A DNA stretch of 36,900 bases. Origin: Adlercreutzia sp. ZJ473. GTDB taxonomy: Bacteria; Actinomycetota; Coriobacteriia; Coriobacteriales; Eggerthellaceae. Where the stretch lies: the NCBI RefSeq assembly GCF_013185065.1, contig NZ_JAAVTO010000025.1:1-36900 (forward strand). Reading direction: 5' to 3'. Of this stretch, positions 1 through 9,367 are shown in pieces. How positions within the stretch are numbered: position 1 is the stretch's first letter; each line of letters starts with the position of its first letter. The notes beneath the pieces were generated by a model. That model was given only the letters and a program-made list of their open reading frames with translations. It searched no databases and had not been told where the DNA came from. Made by a program: the position numbers and the translations under genes.

Positions 1-516
1 CCCCTCGGGACGCGCCTCGCGGGGAGCCCGCTCGCGCACCGCGCCCTGCGGCCGGGGCTGCGAACGGCGGGTGCGGCGCGCCTCGCCCGCGCCGACCGGG
101 GTCGCGCAGTACGGGCACACCGTCCACGTAGGCTCGAGCGCATGCCCGCAGTGCATGCAGAGGTTCTTGAGCTGAGCGTGGCAGTTCGGGCAGAGCACGT
201 AGTCGGCCTCGACGGGGTACCCGCAGGCGGCGCACTCGCCGTACTTCATGAGCTGCCGCTGCTTGAGGGCCACCTCAAGCTCCTGCTCGTCGCGGTCGAT
301 GCGCAGCATCGGGGGGCGGAGCAGGCAGTACGCGATCACGCCGACGATGGGGATGAGCGCCACGACCGCCCAGACGTACCACGTGGTGCCGCGCAGGTAG
401 GCGTCGCGCACCACCCACACGATGGAAAGCACGTACAAGATGACCAGCAGCACGATCACGACCGTGAACGCGGTCTGCATCTGCGGCGTCCACAGCTGCG
501 AGAGCAACTCGCTCAT
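1..516 (-). CDS. Membrane-anchored double zinc-ribbon protein (3' end outside window)
   Basis: The reading frame is open from an ATG at 516 to the left edge, 172 codons, so the C-terminus is missing. The ATG follows a purine-rich ribosome site (AAGAGGT) at a short distance. Two hydrophobic segments (about residues 16-36 and 46-66) are joined by WVVRDAYLRG and followed by YCLLRPP, the look of the PLDc_N (phospholipase D N-terminal, cardiolipin-synthase-like) membrane module. After a charged helix come eight cysteines in four CxxC pairs (95/98, 109/112, 120/123, 134/137), a double zinc ribbon. The rest, after about residue 145, is Arg/Pro-rich and probably disordered. No catalytic HKD motif is visible, so this is not a phospholipase. 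A membrane-tethered metal-binding or protein-interaction role is inference only. It has its own extended -10 promoter and lies downstream of valS. Confidence 0.8.
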   Translation of the reverse strand, partial: MSELLSQLWTPQMQTAFTVVIVLLVILYVLSIVWVVRDAYLRGTTWYVWAVVALIPIVGVIAYCLLRPPMLRIDRDEQELEVALKQRQLMKYGECAACGYPVEADYVLCPNCHAQLKNLCMHCGHALEPTWTVCPYCATPVGAGEARRTRRSQPRPQGAVRERAPREARPEG

Positions 517-620
517 GATGACCTCTTCTTCCCTGTTTTCCCTCGCCGCCCCATGCGCGCTGCCGACACGAGCGCAGGAAGCTGCGCATGCGGCGGCGTC
601 GCGCGGCGACGCAAGCTCAC

Positions 621-629
621 ATTATAGCA
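621..629 (-). promoter_or_regulatory. Extended -10 promoter for the zinc-ribbon gene
   Basis: On the minus strand the sequence reads TGCTATAAT: a perfect TATAAT at 626-621 with an upstream TG one base away, the extended -10 form. No good -35 is seen. The start codon at 516 is about 100 bases downstream. Confidence 0.55.
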
Positions 630-651
630 AAACTGCCCGCATCTGCCCCGG

Positions 652-3333
652 TTAGCCCAGCTCGGCGATCTGCTCCGCCAGGCGCGCAAGCTTGTCGCTC
701 AGCTCGGCGAGCTTGGCGCGGTCCTTCTCGATGATCTCGGGGGCCGCCTTCGCCAGGAAGCCCGGGTTCGAGAGCTTCTTCTCGAGCTTGGCCGCGTCCT
801 TGGAGAGCTTGCCCTGCTCGCGCGTCATGCGGGCGCGCTCCGCCTCGAAGTCGACGTGGCCGGCGAGGCAGGTGTACACCTCGAGGCCCGCGCCGAGCGC
901 CACGGAGGACTCCGCGGGCTTCGCCACGTCCTCGCCCACCTCGAGCGAGCTCACGTTCGCGAGCGAGGTCACGAGCGCCGCCTGCGCCTCGAGCAGCGCC
1001 GCGTCGTCCGCCGACGCCTTCACCGCCACGTCGAGCGCCACCTTCGGCGAGATCCCGTAGCGCGAGCGCGCCGAGCGGATGGAGCCCACCACCTCGCACA
1101 CCATGGCGATGGCGCGCTCGGCCTGCGGGTCGCGGTAGCGCACGAGCTTCTCGGCGTCAGGCCACTCCGCGCCGATCAGAAGCTCGCCCTCGGCGCGTCC
1201 CGGCATTTGGCCGAACAGCTCCTCGGTCACGAACGGCATGATGGGGTGCAGAAGGCGCAGCACCTGGTCGAGCACGTAGACGAGGTTGCGCTGGCAGGCC
1301 AGGCGGTCGGCCGGGTCAGCCGACGCGCCGAGGCGCGCCTTCGAGAACTCGATGTACCAGTCGCAGAACTCGTTCCAGACGAAGCCGTAGAGGGCGCGCG
1401 TGAGCTCGCCGAACTCATACGCGTCGAACGCCGCGTCCACGTCGGCCACGAGCGCCGCCAGACGCGAGAAGATCCACTGGTCGGCGGGCGTGGCGAGCTC
1501 GGGCTCGCCCGGCTCAAAGCCGTCGAGGTGCATGAGCACGAAGCGCGCGGCGTTGCGGATCTTGTTCGCGAAGTTGCGCGAGCTCTCGATCTTCTGGTAG
1601 TCGAAGCGCATGGCCTGCGCGCCCGTGACCTGCAGAAGCAGCCCGAAGCGCATACCGTCGGCGCCGTAGTCCTCCATGAGCTTCACCGGGTCCACGCCGT
1701 TGCCGCGGCTCTTGCTCATGGGCTTGCCGTCGGCGCCCATGACCGTCGGGTGGATGATGACGTCCTTGAAGGGGATCTCGCCCGTGCAGTACATGGACGA
1801 CATCACCATGCGCGCCACCCACAGGCCCATGATGTCGCGCGCGGTGGAGAGCACCTGCGTCGGGTAGTGCGCGGCCAGCTCGGGCGCGTCCATGCCCGCG
1901 TCGGCCCAGCCCTGCGTGGCGAAGGGCCACAGCTGGCTCGAGAACCACGTGTCGAGCACGTCCTCGTCCTGGCGAACCTCAGCACCGCACTCGGGGCAGG
2001 CGTCCACGCCGTCGACGCGCGCGTCCTGCCAGCCGCAGGCGTCGCAGTAGTACATGGGGATCTGGTGGCCCCACCACAGCTGGCGCGAGATGCACCAGTC
2101 CTTGAGGTTGGCCAGCCAGTCGAGGTAGACCTGCTTCCAGCGCTCGGGGTGGAACGTGACCTGGCCGTTCTCCACCACCTCGGCGGCGCGCCTCTTCAGG
2201 CCGTCAACGGCCACGAACCACTGCTCCGACAGCCACGGCTCGAGCGTGTTGTGGCAGCGGTAGCAGTGCATGACGGAGTGGTCGTGGTCCTCCACGTGGT
2301 CGAGCAGGCCGAGCTCGTCGAACGCGGCCACCACGGCCTCGCGCGCCTCGTCGCGGCTCATGCCGGAGAACTTCCCGAAGCCCTCCACCACGTGCGCCGT
2401 CTCGTCGAAGATGTTGATCTTGGGCAGGCCCGCGCGCTCGCCCATGGCGAAGTCGTTGGGGTCGTGCGCCGGCGTGACCTTCACGCAGCCCGTGCCGAAG
2501 GAGGCGTCCACGTAGAAGTCGGCGAACACGGGGATCTCGCGGTCCACGAGCGGCAGGCGCACCTTCGCGCCCGATGCCACGAGGCCCTTGTAGCGCTCGT
2601 CGGAGGGGTTCACCGCCACGCCCGTGTCGCCGAGCATGGTCTCGGGGCGCGTGGTGGCCACCACGATGTGCTCGACGCCGTCGACGGGCTCCACGAGCGG
2701 GTAGCGCAGATGCCACAGGTGCCCGGCCTCGTCCTCGTACTCGGCCTCGTCGTCGGCGATGGCCGTGGTGCAGTGCGGGCACCAGTTCACGATGCGCTTG
2801 CCGCGGTACACGATGCCGTCATGGTACCAGTCGCAGAACACCTGGCGCACGGCGCGCGAGAACTCAGGGCTCATGGTGAACTGCTCGTCGGCGTAGTCGC
2901 ACGAGCATCCCATGGCGGCGATCTGGCTCACGATGCGCCCGCCGTAGTCGCGGCGCCACTCCTGGCACGCCTCGATGAACGCCTCGCGCCCGATCTCGCG
3001 GCGGTTGATGCCCTGCTCGGCGAGGTGCTTGTCCACCTTGGTCTGCGTGGCGATGCCCGCGTGGTCGGTGCCGAGGATCCAGCGCGTCTGGTAGCCGCGC
3101 ATGCGCGCGCGGCGGATGCAGGCGTCCTGGATGGTGTCGTTGAGGGCATGGCCCATGTGCAGCACGCCCGTGACGTTCGGCGGCGGGATGACGATGGTGT
3201 ACGAGTCGTCCTTGTGCGCGCCGAAGCCCGGCGTGCGCTGGAAGTACCCCGCGTCGCGCCACGCCTCGAACAGCGGCCGCTCGTGCGCCGCGAAATCGTA
3301 GTCGATCTTCTTCTCCTGCGTGTTGTCTGCCAT
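652..3333 (-). CDS. valS: Valyl-tRNA synthetase
   Basis: Class I aminoacyl-tRNA synthetase that charges tRNA-Val in the cytoplasm; 893 residues, a normal size. The HIGH-type motif is HMGH (residues 59-62, within PPNVTGVLHMGHALN) and the KMSKS motif is KPMSKS (about 537-542). A large editing (CP1) insertion lies between them with the CxxC zinc-finger-like pairs typical of the family. After the anticodon-binding domain the last 65 residues form the basic/acidic coiled-coil arm characteristic of ValRS. The ATG at 3333 was chosen because GAGAAGAAGG lies just upstream and the protein then starts MADNTQEKK; an earlier in-frame start at 3354 adds only a poor basic leader. The gene starts 82 bases after the clpX stop on the same strand and has no clear promoter, so it may be read from the clpX transcript. 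Confidence 0.97.
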   Translation of the reverse strand: MADNTQEKKIDYDFAAHERPLFEAWRDAGYFQRTPGFGAHKDDSYTIVIPPPNVTGVLHMGHALNDTIQDACIRRARMRGYQTRWILGTDHAGIATQTKVDKHLAEQGINRREIGREAFIEACQEWRRDYGGRIVSQIAAMGCSCDYADEQFTMSPEFSRAVRQVFCDWYHDGIVYRGKRIVNWCPHCTTAIADDEAEYEDEAGHLWHLRYPLVEPVDGVEHIVVATTRPETMLGDTGVAVNPSDERYKGLVASGAKVRLPLVDREIPVFADFYVDASFGTGCVKVTPAHDPNDFAMGERAGLPKINIFDETAHVVEGFGKFSGMSRDEAREAVVAAFDELGLLDHVEDHDHSVMHCYRCHNTLEPWLSEQWFVAVDGLKRRAAEVVENGQVTFHPERWKQVYLDWLANLKDWCISRQLWWGHQIPMYYCDACGWQDARVDGVDACPECGAEVRQDEDVLDTWFSSQLWPFATQGWADAGMDAPELAAHYPTQVLSTARDIMGLWVARMVMSSMYCTGEIPFKDVIIHPTVMGADGKPMSKSRGNGVDPVKLMEDYGADGMRFGLLLQVTGAQAMRFDYQKIESSRNFANKIRNAARFVLMHLDGFEPGEPELATPADQWIFSRLAALVADVDAAFDAYEFGELTRALYGFVWNEFCDWYIEFSKARLGASADPADRLACQRNLVYVLDQVLRLLHPIMPFVTEELFGQMPGRAEGELLIGAEWPDAEKLVRYRDPQAERAIAMVCEVVGSIRSARSRYGISPKVALDVAVKASADDAALLEAQAALVTSLANVSSLEVGEDVAKPAESSVALGAGLEVYTCLAGHVDFEAERARMTREQGKLSKDAAKLEKKLSNPGFLAKAAPEIIEKDRAKLAELSDKLARLAEQIAELG

Positions 3334-3415
3334 GTGCCTTCTTCTCCGTGTCACTCTTGCCTACCATGCGCCGCGGTCAGGCGGCCGCCGGCGCCCTTGC
3401 GCGAACGCCGCTCCC

Positions 3416-4819
<1,404 letters not shown>

Positions 4820-4849
4820 GTGATCGGTTTCCGCTCGTTGACGTGGGCG

Positions 4850-5467
4850 TTAGGCGCCGTGGTGGGTGATGGTCTGGTCGACCAGGCCGTAGGCCTGCGC
4901 CTCTTCGGCGGTGAGCCAGTTGTCGCGCTCGCAGTCGACGTGCACCTGCTCCTGGGGCTTGCCGCAGTGCTTCGCGATGATGCCCTCGAGGCGGTCGCGC
5001 GTCTTCTTGATCTCGTCGGCCATGATCTGGATGTCGCTCTGCTGCGTGTGGCCGTCGCCGGTGCCGCCCATGGGCTGGTGCATCATGACCTGCGCGTTCG
5101 GCAGGATGAAGCGCTTCCCGGGCGCGCCGCCGGCGAGCAGCGGCACCGCCATGGAGGCCGCCATGCCCAGGCAGATGGTGGACACGTCGCACTTGACGAA
5201 CTGCATGGTGTCGTAGATGGCCAGGCCCGCCGACACGCTGCCGCCCGGCGAGTTGATGTAGAGCGAGATGTCCTTCTCGGGGTCGGCGCTCTCGAGGTGC
5301 AGAAGCTGGGCTACCACCGAGTTGGCCACGTGGTCGTCGATGGGCTCGCCCAGAAAGATGATGCGGTCGTTGAGCAGGCGCGAGTAGATGTCGTAGCTGC
5401 GCTCGCCGCGCGGCGACTGCTCGATGACGTAGGGAATGAGCGCGTTGCTCACTCGTTCGATGCCCAT
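4850..5467 (-). CDS. clpP: ATP-dependent Clp protease proteolytic subunit ClpP
   Basis: Serine protease subunit that forms the tetradecameric chamber used with ClpX. 205 residues, normal length. The catalytic triad is visible: Ser105 in GMAASMA, His130 in MMHQP and the first Asp of DCERD (Asp178). The oxyanion-hole stretch SPGGSV is at 73-78. The start ATG at 5467 is preceded by GTGAGGAACC. Only one clpP copy lies in this window. The 264-base gap from tig includes a possible tig terminator and a 21-bp palindrome in the clpP leader, so clpP-clpX may have its own promoter. Confidence 0.98.
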   Translation of the reverse strand: MGIERVSNALIPYVIEQSPRGERSYDIYSRLLNDRIIFLGEPIDDHVANSVVAQLLHLESADPEKDISLYINSPGGSVSAGLAIYDTMQFVKCDVSTICLGMAASMAVPLLAGGAPGKRFILPNAQVMMHQPMGGTGDGHTQQSDIQIMADEIKKTRDRLEGIIAKHCGKPQEQVHVDCERDNWLTAEEAQAYGLVDQTITHHGA

Positions 5468-5503
5468 GGTTCCTCACTTTCGTACGCTTTAGGCCCGCCC
5501 GCT

Positions 5504-5524
5504 GCTGCGCGCGACGCGCGCAGC
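5504..5524. repeat. Perfect 10-bp palindrome in the clpP leader
   Basis: GCTGCGCGCG, one central base, then CGCGCGCAGC. It sits about 37 bases upstream of the clpP start and could be an RNA hairpin or a repressor site. GC alternation makes chance palindromes more likely here. Confidence 0.35.
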
Positions 5525-5651
5525 GCGCATGGCTCGATGCACGATGGCGCGGAGCGGCGCAGGTCAGACGGCAGGCCCCTCAACAGTTCACCTGACATAG
5601 TGATGGAGCGGGCGCGCATGCGCAAGACGCGAACAGGAAACGAACACAGCA

Positions 5652-5691
5652 GAAGGCCGTCTAGGGCAGGTGAGCGCCCCAGGCGGCCTTC
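5652..5691 (-). terminator. Probable terminator or attenuator after tig
   Basis: GAAGGCCG pairs with CGGCCTTC, with an inner GGGC/GCCC helix, about 40 bases after the tig stop. On the minus strand it is followed by TTC-containing, moderately T-rich DNA rather than a clean T run, so termination may be partial and allow readthrough into clpP. Confidence 0.5.
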
Positions 5692-5731
5692 GTGGCATCA
5701 GGCGTCAGACGCAGGCGCGACGGCGCCGCGG

Positions 5732-7153
5732 CTACTCGGCGTCGGCAGCCTCGGCGGCCTCGGCAGGAGCGTCGGCGGCCTCCTCCTTCTTCGCCTTCTT
5801 CTTCGCGGCCTTCTTGGCCTTCTTCTCGGCCTGGGCCTGGGCGGCGTAGTCGACCTCGGTCACCTGCGCGGTGTCCATGACGTCGGCCATGGCCTTCGCG
5901 CGCACGATGCCCTCGCGGATGAGGTAGAGGCGGCCCGTCTCGCGCCACTCCTTCTCGACCTGCGCGGGGTTGTCGAGCCCGGCCTTCGCGAACTCGGCGG
6001 TGACGTCTGCGTCGGTGGCCTCGATGCCCTTGGCGCGCGCCCACGCGTCGAGCGCGAGCTGCTGCTTGGCCTCGTCAGCGGCCTGCAGCTTCACGTCGGC
6101 CTTGAACTGCTCGGCGTTCATGCCCTGCTGGGCCAGGTAGGCGTCGAAGCTCACGTTCTGGCGCTGCAGCTGGGTGAAGAAGTCCTGCAGCAGGTTGGCC
6201 TCGGCCTCCTCGGCCAGCGCCTCGGGCACCTCGCCCTCGAAGCGCTTGATGAGCTCGCTCACGCAGGCGCTCTCCTTCATGCGCGGCATGAGGTCGGCCT
6301 TCTGCGCCTCGATGGACTCGCTCACGCGCGCCTTGAGGTCGGCGGCGTCCTCGAAGCCCATGGTGTCGCGGGCCCACTCGTCAGTCAGCTCGGGGACGAC
6401 CTTCTTCTTGACCACGTTCATGGTCACCTCGAAGCTCACCGTCTTGCCGGCCTGGGCGGACAGCAGAACCGACGCCTCGTCCTCGGCGACCTCGAGCGAG
6501 AACTCCTTGGACTGGCCCTTCTTCATGCCCATGATCTCGGCGTCGAACGCCTCGGAGAGCATGCCGGTGGCCGGGCCGTACAGGCGCGACTCCGTGCTGA
6601 TGGCGGCGATGTCGGCGCCCTCGGCGTCGGTGGCCTTGATGGCCAGGTCGGCGTAGTTCTCGGGCTTCATCTTGGTGGCGGCGGAGGCGTCCTCGTAGGT
6701 GACGTAGTGCTCGCGCAGGGCGGTGACCTGCTCCTCGAGCTCGGCGTCGGACACGCCCGCCACGGGCAGCTCGATGGACACCGGCTCATAGGAGGTGAGC
6801 TCGACCTCGGGCTTCACCGACAGCGTGAAGTCGAAGGTGAAGGGCTTGCCCGCTTCCACCATGCCGGCGTCGCCGAACTCGGGCGAGCCGACCGGGAAGA
6901 GCTTCTCGGACTCGACGACCTGCGGGTACGCCTTGTTGATGACGTCCTCGGTCACCGTCGCCATGACGGCCTCGGCGCCGAGCGCGTTGTCGATGACCGG
7001 GCGCGGGGCGCGGCCCTTGCGGAAGCCCGGGAAGTTGTACTTCTGGGCGAAGTCTCGGTAGGTCTTCTTGACGGCCGCGTCAACGTCCTTGGCCTCGACG
7101 GTGACGGTCACCTTGATCTTGTTGTCCTCCAGGGCCTCTACTGTAATGTCCAC
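5732..7153 (-). CDS. tig: Trigger factor
   Basis: Ribosome-bound chaperone and peptidyl-prolyl isomerase acting on nascent chains. 473 residues, somewhat long. The ribosome-docking signature is FPGFRKGRAP (about 41-50). A central FKBP-type domain is followed by the C-terminal helical chaperone region. The C-terminus is an Ala/Lys/Glu-rich tail rather than the usual short end. The start is a GTG at 7153, reading VDITVEALEDNKIKV, with GGAGG seven bases upstream; the frame remains open far upstream but nothing there resembles the family. The order tig-clpP-clpX is the common bacterial arrangement. Confidence 0.96.
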   Translation of the reverse strand: MDITVEALEDNKIKVTVTVEAKDVDAAVKKTYRDFAQKYNFPGFRKGRAPRPVIDNALGAEAVMATVTEDVINKAYPQVVESEKLFPVGSPEFGDAGMVEAGKPFTFDFTLSVKPEVELTSYEPVSIELPVAGVSDAELEEQVTALREHYVTYEDASAATKMKPENYADLAIKATDAEGADIAAISTESRLYGPATGMLSEAFDAEIMGMKKGQSKEFSLEVAEDEASVLLSAQAGKTVSFEVTMNVVKKKVVPELTDEWARDTMGFEDAADLKARVSESIEAQKADLMPRMKESACVSELIKRFEGEVPEALAEEAEANLLQDFFTQLQRQNVSFDAYLAQQGMNAEQFKADVKLQAADEAKQQLALDAWARAKGIEATDADVTAEFAKAGLDNPAQVEKEWRETGRLYLIREGIVRAKAMADVMDTAQVTEVDYAAQAQAEKKAKKAAKKKAKKEEAADAPAEAAEAADAE

Positions 7154-7270
7154 GTATATCCTCCATCGTTTACCGTTTCTGGCGCGAATGAGCGCCATGC
7201 GCTTGCCGAGGCGCCTCGTACGCGCGCGCCGCGCATGCCAGGCGAGCGCTCGGAAGCACACCAGCTCGTG

Positions 7271-7279
7271 ATTATCGCA
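7271..7279 (-). promoter_or_regulatory. Extended -10 promoter for tig
   Basis: Minus strand TGCGATAAT: GATAAT at 7276-7271 with a TG one base upstream. It would give a leader of about 110 bases before the GTG start of tig. No strong -35 is visible. Confidence 0.4.
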
Positions 7280-7329
7280 CATATGGCGGCTCGGTGCCAT
7301 AACCTCGTCGCCCGCGTCCACAAGGTTTC

Positions 7330-7338
7330 TGCTATCAT
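7330..7338 (+). promoter_or_regulatory. Extended -10 promoter for tRNA-Leu
   Basis: TGCTATCAT (TATCAT at 7333-7338 with TG one base upstream). It lies about 130 bases before the tRNA. It is part of the 317-base gap 7154-7470, which otherwise holds the divergent tig promoter and a 26-bp tandem duplication. Confidence 0.45.
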
Positions 7339-7411
7339 ATACAGGCTGTCGGACGCGCAGAGGCGCTCCGGCGGCGCAGGCCGGGACGTTTCGCGCCTCG
7401 GTCCTCCGCGT

Positions 7412-7463
7412 CGGAGGCGCTCGCGCTCCGGGATTGCCGGAGGCGCTCGTGCCCCGGGATTGC
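7412..7463 (+). repeat. 26-bp tandem duplication upstream of tRNA-Leu
   Basis: Two adjacent 26-bp copies, 7412-7437 and 7438-7463, beginning CGGAGGCGCTCG and ending CGGGATTGC, differ at two positions. The second ends seven bases before the mature tRNA 5' end. Confidence 0.75.
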
Positions 7464-7470
7464 GCGCCGT

Positions 7471-7555
7471 GCGGGCGTGGCGGAATTGGCAGACGCGCCA
7501 GATTTAGGTTCTGGTGGGGAAACCCGTGAAGGTTCAAGTCCTTTCGCCCGCACCA
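7471..7555 (+). tRNA. tRNA-Leu (anticodon UAG)
   Basis: An 85-base class II tRNA with encoded CCA. Acceptor arms GCGGGCG and CGCCCGC pair perfectly, discriminator A, then CCA at 7553-7555. The anticodon stem CCAGA/TCTGG encloses TTTAGGT, giving anticodon TAG (reads CUA). A long variable arm and the T-loop GGTTCAAGTCC are visible. Confidence 0.97.
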
Positions 7556-7570
7556 TCCTTTTCTTCTTCG

Positions 7571-7703
7571 CAGCTGGCTTGGCCGCATTCGGCCCTCCGC
7601 AGCTGCCTGGCTGCGCCACGCTCCCCTTCTCCGCAGCTGACCGTCCACGCCGCACGCCCCTTCCGCAGCTGGCCGTCCACGCCGCACGCCCCTCCCGCAG
7701 CTG
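7571..7703 (+). repeat. CAGCTG-bearing tandem repeat array between tRNA-Leu and sstT
   Basis: The 345-base gap 7556-7900 has no gene. The hexamer palindrome CAGCTG, mostly within CCGCAGCTG, occurs five times at 7571, 7600, 7634, 7666 and 7698 (spacings 29, 34, 32 and 32). The last full units, 7631-7662 and 7663-7694, are near-identical 32-mers; the others are degraded. The rest of the gap holds the sstT promoter. Role unknown; possibly slippage-derived. Confidence 0.65.
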
Positions 7704-7774
7704 ACCCGATTGAGGGCCTTCGCGCGCCTTCGCCCGCCTTTGTCGGCTTGCTGTATGTTCACACTTTCTCCATA

Positions 7775-7783
7775 TGGTATGAT
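7775..7783 (+). promoter_or_regulatory. Extended -10 promoter for sstT
   Basis: TGGTATGAT: TATGAT at 7778-7783 with TG one base upstream. This is the AT-richest patch in the gap. Leader to the sstT start is about 110 bases. Confidence 0.5.
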
Positions 7784-7900
7784 ACCCGCCATTGCACAAG
7801 CTGCGACGCGCCTGAGCGCGCCCTTTTCGCCAAGTCCGGCCCCCCGGTTTTGGCAAAGACGGCGCAGGCGCGCGCGAGGGAGAGAAGGGAGACGACGGTT

Positions 7901-9208
7901 ATGGCCGTCAAAGACATAGCAAAGAAGTACAGCGAGGTCAGCCTGATCAAGCGCATCATCGTCGGCCTGGTCATCGGCGTGGTCCTCGCGCTGGCCGTTC
8001 CCCCCGCGATGGCGGGAGCCTCCGGCGCCGGCCTGGCCGCGCTGGAGGGCGTCGACACGTTCATCACGCTTCTCGGCACCCTGTTCGTGTCGGCCTTGAA
8101 GGCCGTGGCGCCGATCCTGGTGTTCTTCCTCGTCATCAGCGCGCTGGCCAACGCCAAGACGGCGGGCTCCATGAAGATGGTGCTGCTGCTCTACGTCGCC
8201 AGCACGCTCATCGCCGCCGTCGTGGCGGTCGTGGCCACCATGGTCTTCCCCATCGAGATCACGCTGGCAGTCGACCCGAACGTGGAGCAGTCCTCGCCTG
8301 ACGACGTGGGCGTCGTGCTCACCACGCTGCTCACCAACGTGGTGGCCAACCCCGTCGACTCGCTGGCCAACGCCAACTTCCTCGGCATCCTCGCCTGGGC
8401 CGTCATGCTCGGCATCGCCCTGCGCGCCGCCAGCCAGAACGTGAAGGACGTGTTCTCGGCCGTGTCTGACGCGGTGTCGAAGGTGGTGCGCTGGGTGATC
8501 AACCTGGCCCCGTTCGGCATCCTCGGCCTCGTGTACACGAGCGTGTCCACCAACGGCCTGGACATCTTCGTCGAGTACGGCCAGCTCATCCTGCTGCTCG
8601 TGGGCTGCATGCTCTTCATCGCGCTGGTCACGAACCCGCTCCTGGTGTTCTCCTGCACGAGGAAGAACCCCTACCCGCTCGTGCTGCGCTGCCTGAAGGA
8701 CTCCGGCATCACGGCGTTCTTCACCCGCAGCTCCGCCGCGAACATCCCGGTGAACATGGAGCTGTGCCGCAAGCTGGGGCTCGACAAGGACAACTACTCC
8801 GTCTCCATCCCGCTCGGCGCCACCATCAACATGGCGGGCGCGGCGGTCACCATCACCGTGATGTCCATGGTCGCGGCGCATACGCTCGGCATCGCCGTCC
8901 ACCCGGTGACCGGCGTCATCCTCTCCGTGCTCGCCGCCGTGAGCGCGTGCGGCGCGTCGGGCGTCGCGGGCGGGTCGCTGCTGCTCATCCCGCTGGCTTG
9001 CTCCCTGCTCGGCGTCGACCCCGACGTGTCCATGCAGGTGGTCGCCATCGGCTTCATCATCGGCGTGATCCAAGACTCCTGCGAGACGGCGCTGAACTCC
9101 TCGTCTGACGTGCTGTTCACCGCCACGGCCGAGTACCGCGACCAGCTGCGCGCCGGCAACGAGGTGCACCTCGGCAAAGACGCCCCCGAAGCCGCGCAGG
9201 CCGCGTAG
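7901..9208 (+). CDS. sstT: Serine/threonine:sodium symporter SstT
   Basis: Inner-membrane transporter of the dicarboxylate/amino acid:cation symporter family, predicted to import serine and threonine with Na+. 435 residues, normal for SstT. Family features: the serine-rich re-entrant motif FFTRSSAANIPVN, then SIPLGATINMAGAA, and the late ACGASGVAGGSLLLIP loop, with about eight hydrophobic segments starting at residue 17. The ATG at 7901 follows GAGAAGGGAG. Upstream in-frame codons run through the tRNA and are not coding. Monocistronic, with its own promoter and a strong terminator downstream. Substrate assignment rests on closeness to SstT rather than GltP-type members. Confidence 0.92.
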   Translation: MAVKDIAKKYSEVSLIKRIIVGLVIGVVLALAVPPAMAGASGAGLAALEGVDTFITLLGTLFVSALKAVAPILVFFLVISALANAKTAGSMKMVLLLYVASTLIAAVVAVVATMVFPIEITLAVDPNVEQSSPDDVGVVLTTLLTNVVANPVDSLANANFLGILAWAVMLGIALRAASQNVKDVFSAVSDAVSKVVRWVINLAPFGILGLVYTSVSTNGLDIFVEYGQLILLLVGCMLFIALVTNPLLVFSCTRKNPYPLVLRCLKDSGITAFFTRSSAANIPVNMELCRKLGLDKDNYSVSIPLGATINMAGAAVTITVMSMVAAHTLGIAVHPVTGVILSVLAAVSACGASGVAGGSLLLIPLACSLLGVDPDVSMQVVAIGFIIGVIQDSCETALNSSSDVLFTATAEYRDQLRAGNEVHLGKDAPEAAQAA

Positions 9209-9296
9209 AAAGAACGGGGTTCGGGAAGGGGCTGCAGCAGAAGGCAGCAGAAGCCCTGTGCAGCCGTTTCGAGCCGCTGCACATTGGAATGAAACG

Positions 9297-9352
9297 CAAG
9301 AGGCCCGCCGCATGTTGTGGCGGGCCTCTTGCATGTTGTGGCGGGCCTCTTG
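9297..9352. terminator. Bidirectional terminator with a duplicated right arm
   Basis: CAAGAGGCCCGCC (9297-9309) pairs perfectly over 13 bp with GGCGGGCCTCTTG (9319-9331). A second identical right arm follows because the 21 bases 9311-9331 are repeated exactly at 9332-9352. The left arm can therefore pair with either copy. The element lies between the convergent ends of sstT and rsmJ and can serve both. Confidence 0.85.
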
Positions 9353-9367
9353 TTGAGGGGGCTTCTG

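Noticed and set aside
7571-7703. CRISPR-like spacing of CAGCTG
   Set aside because: The repeated part is only 8-32 bp and the intervals are copies of each other rather than unique spacers.
7154-9334. Upstream extension of the tig frame to 1200 residues
   Set aside because: Runs antisense through sstT and tRNA-Leu; the GTG at 7153 has a strong ribosome site and matches the trigger factor N-terminus.
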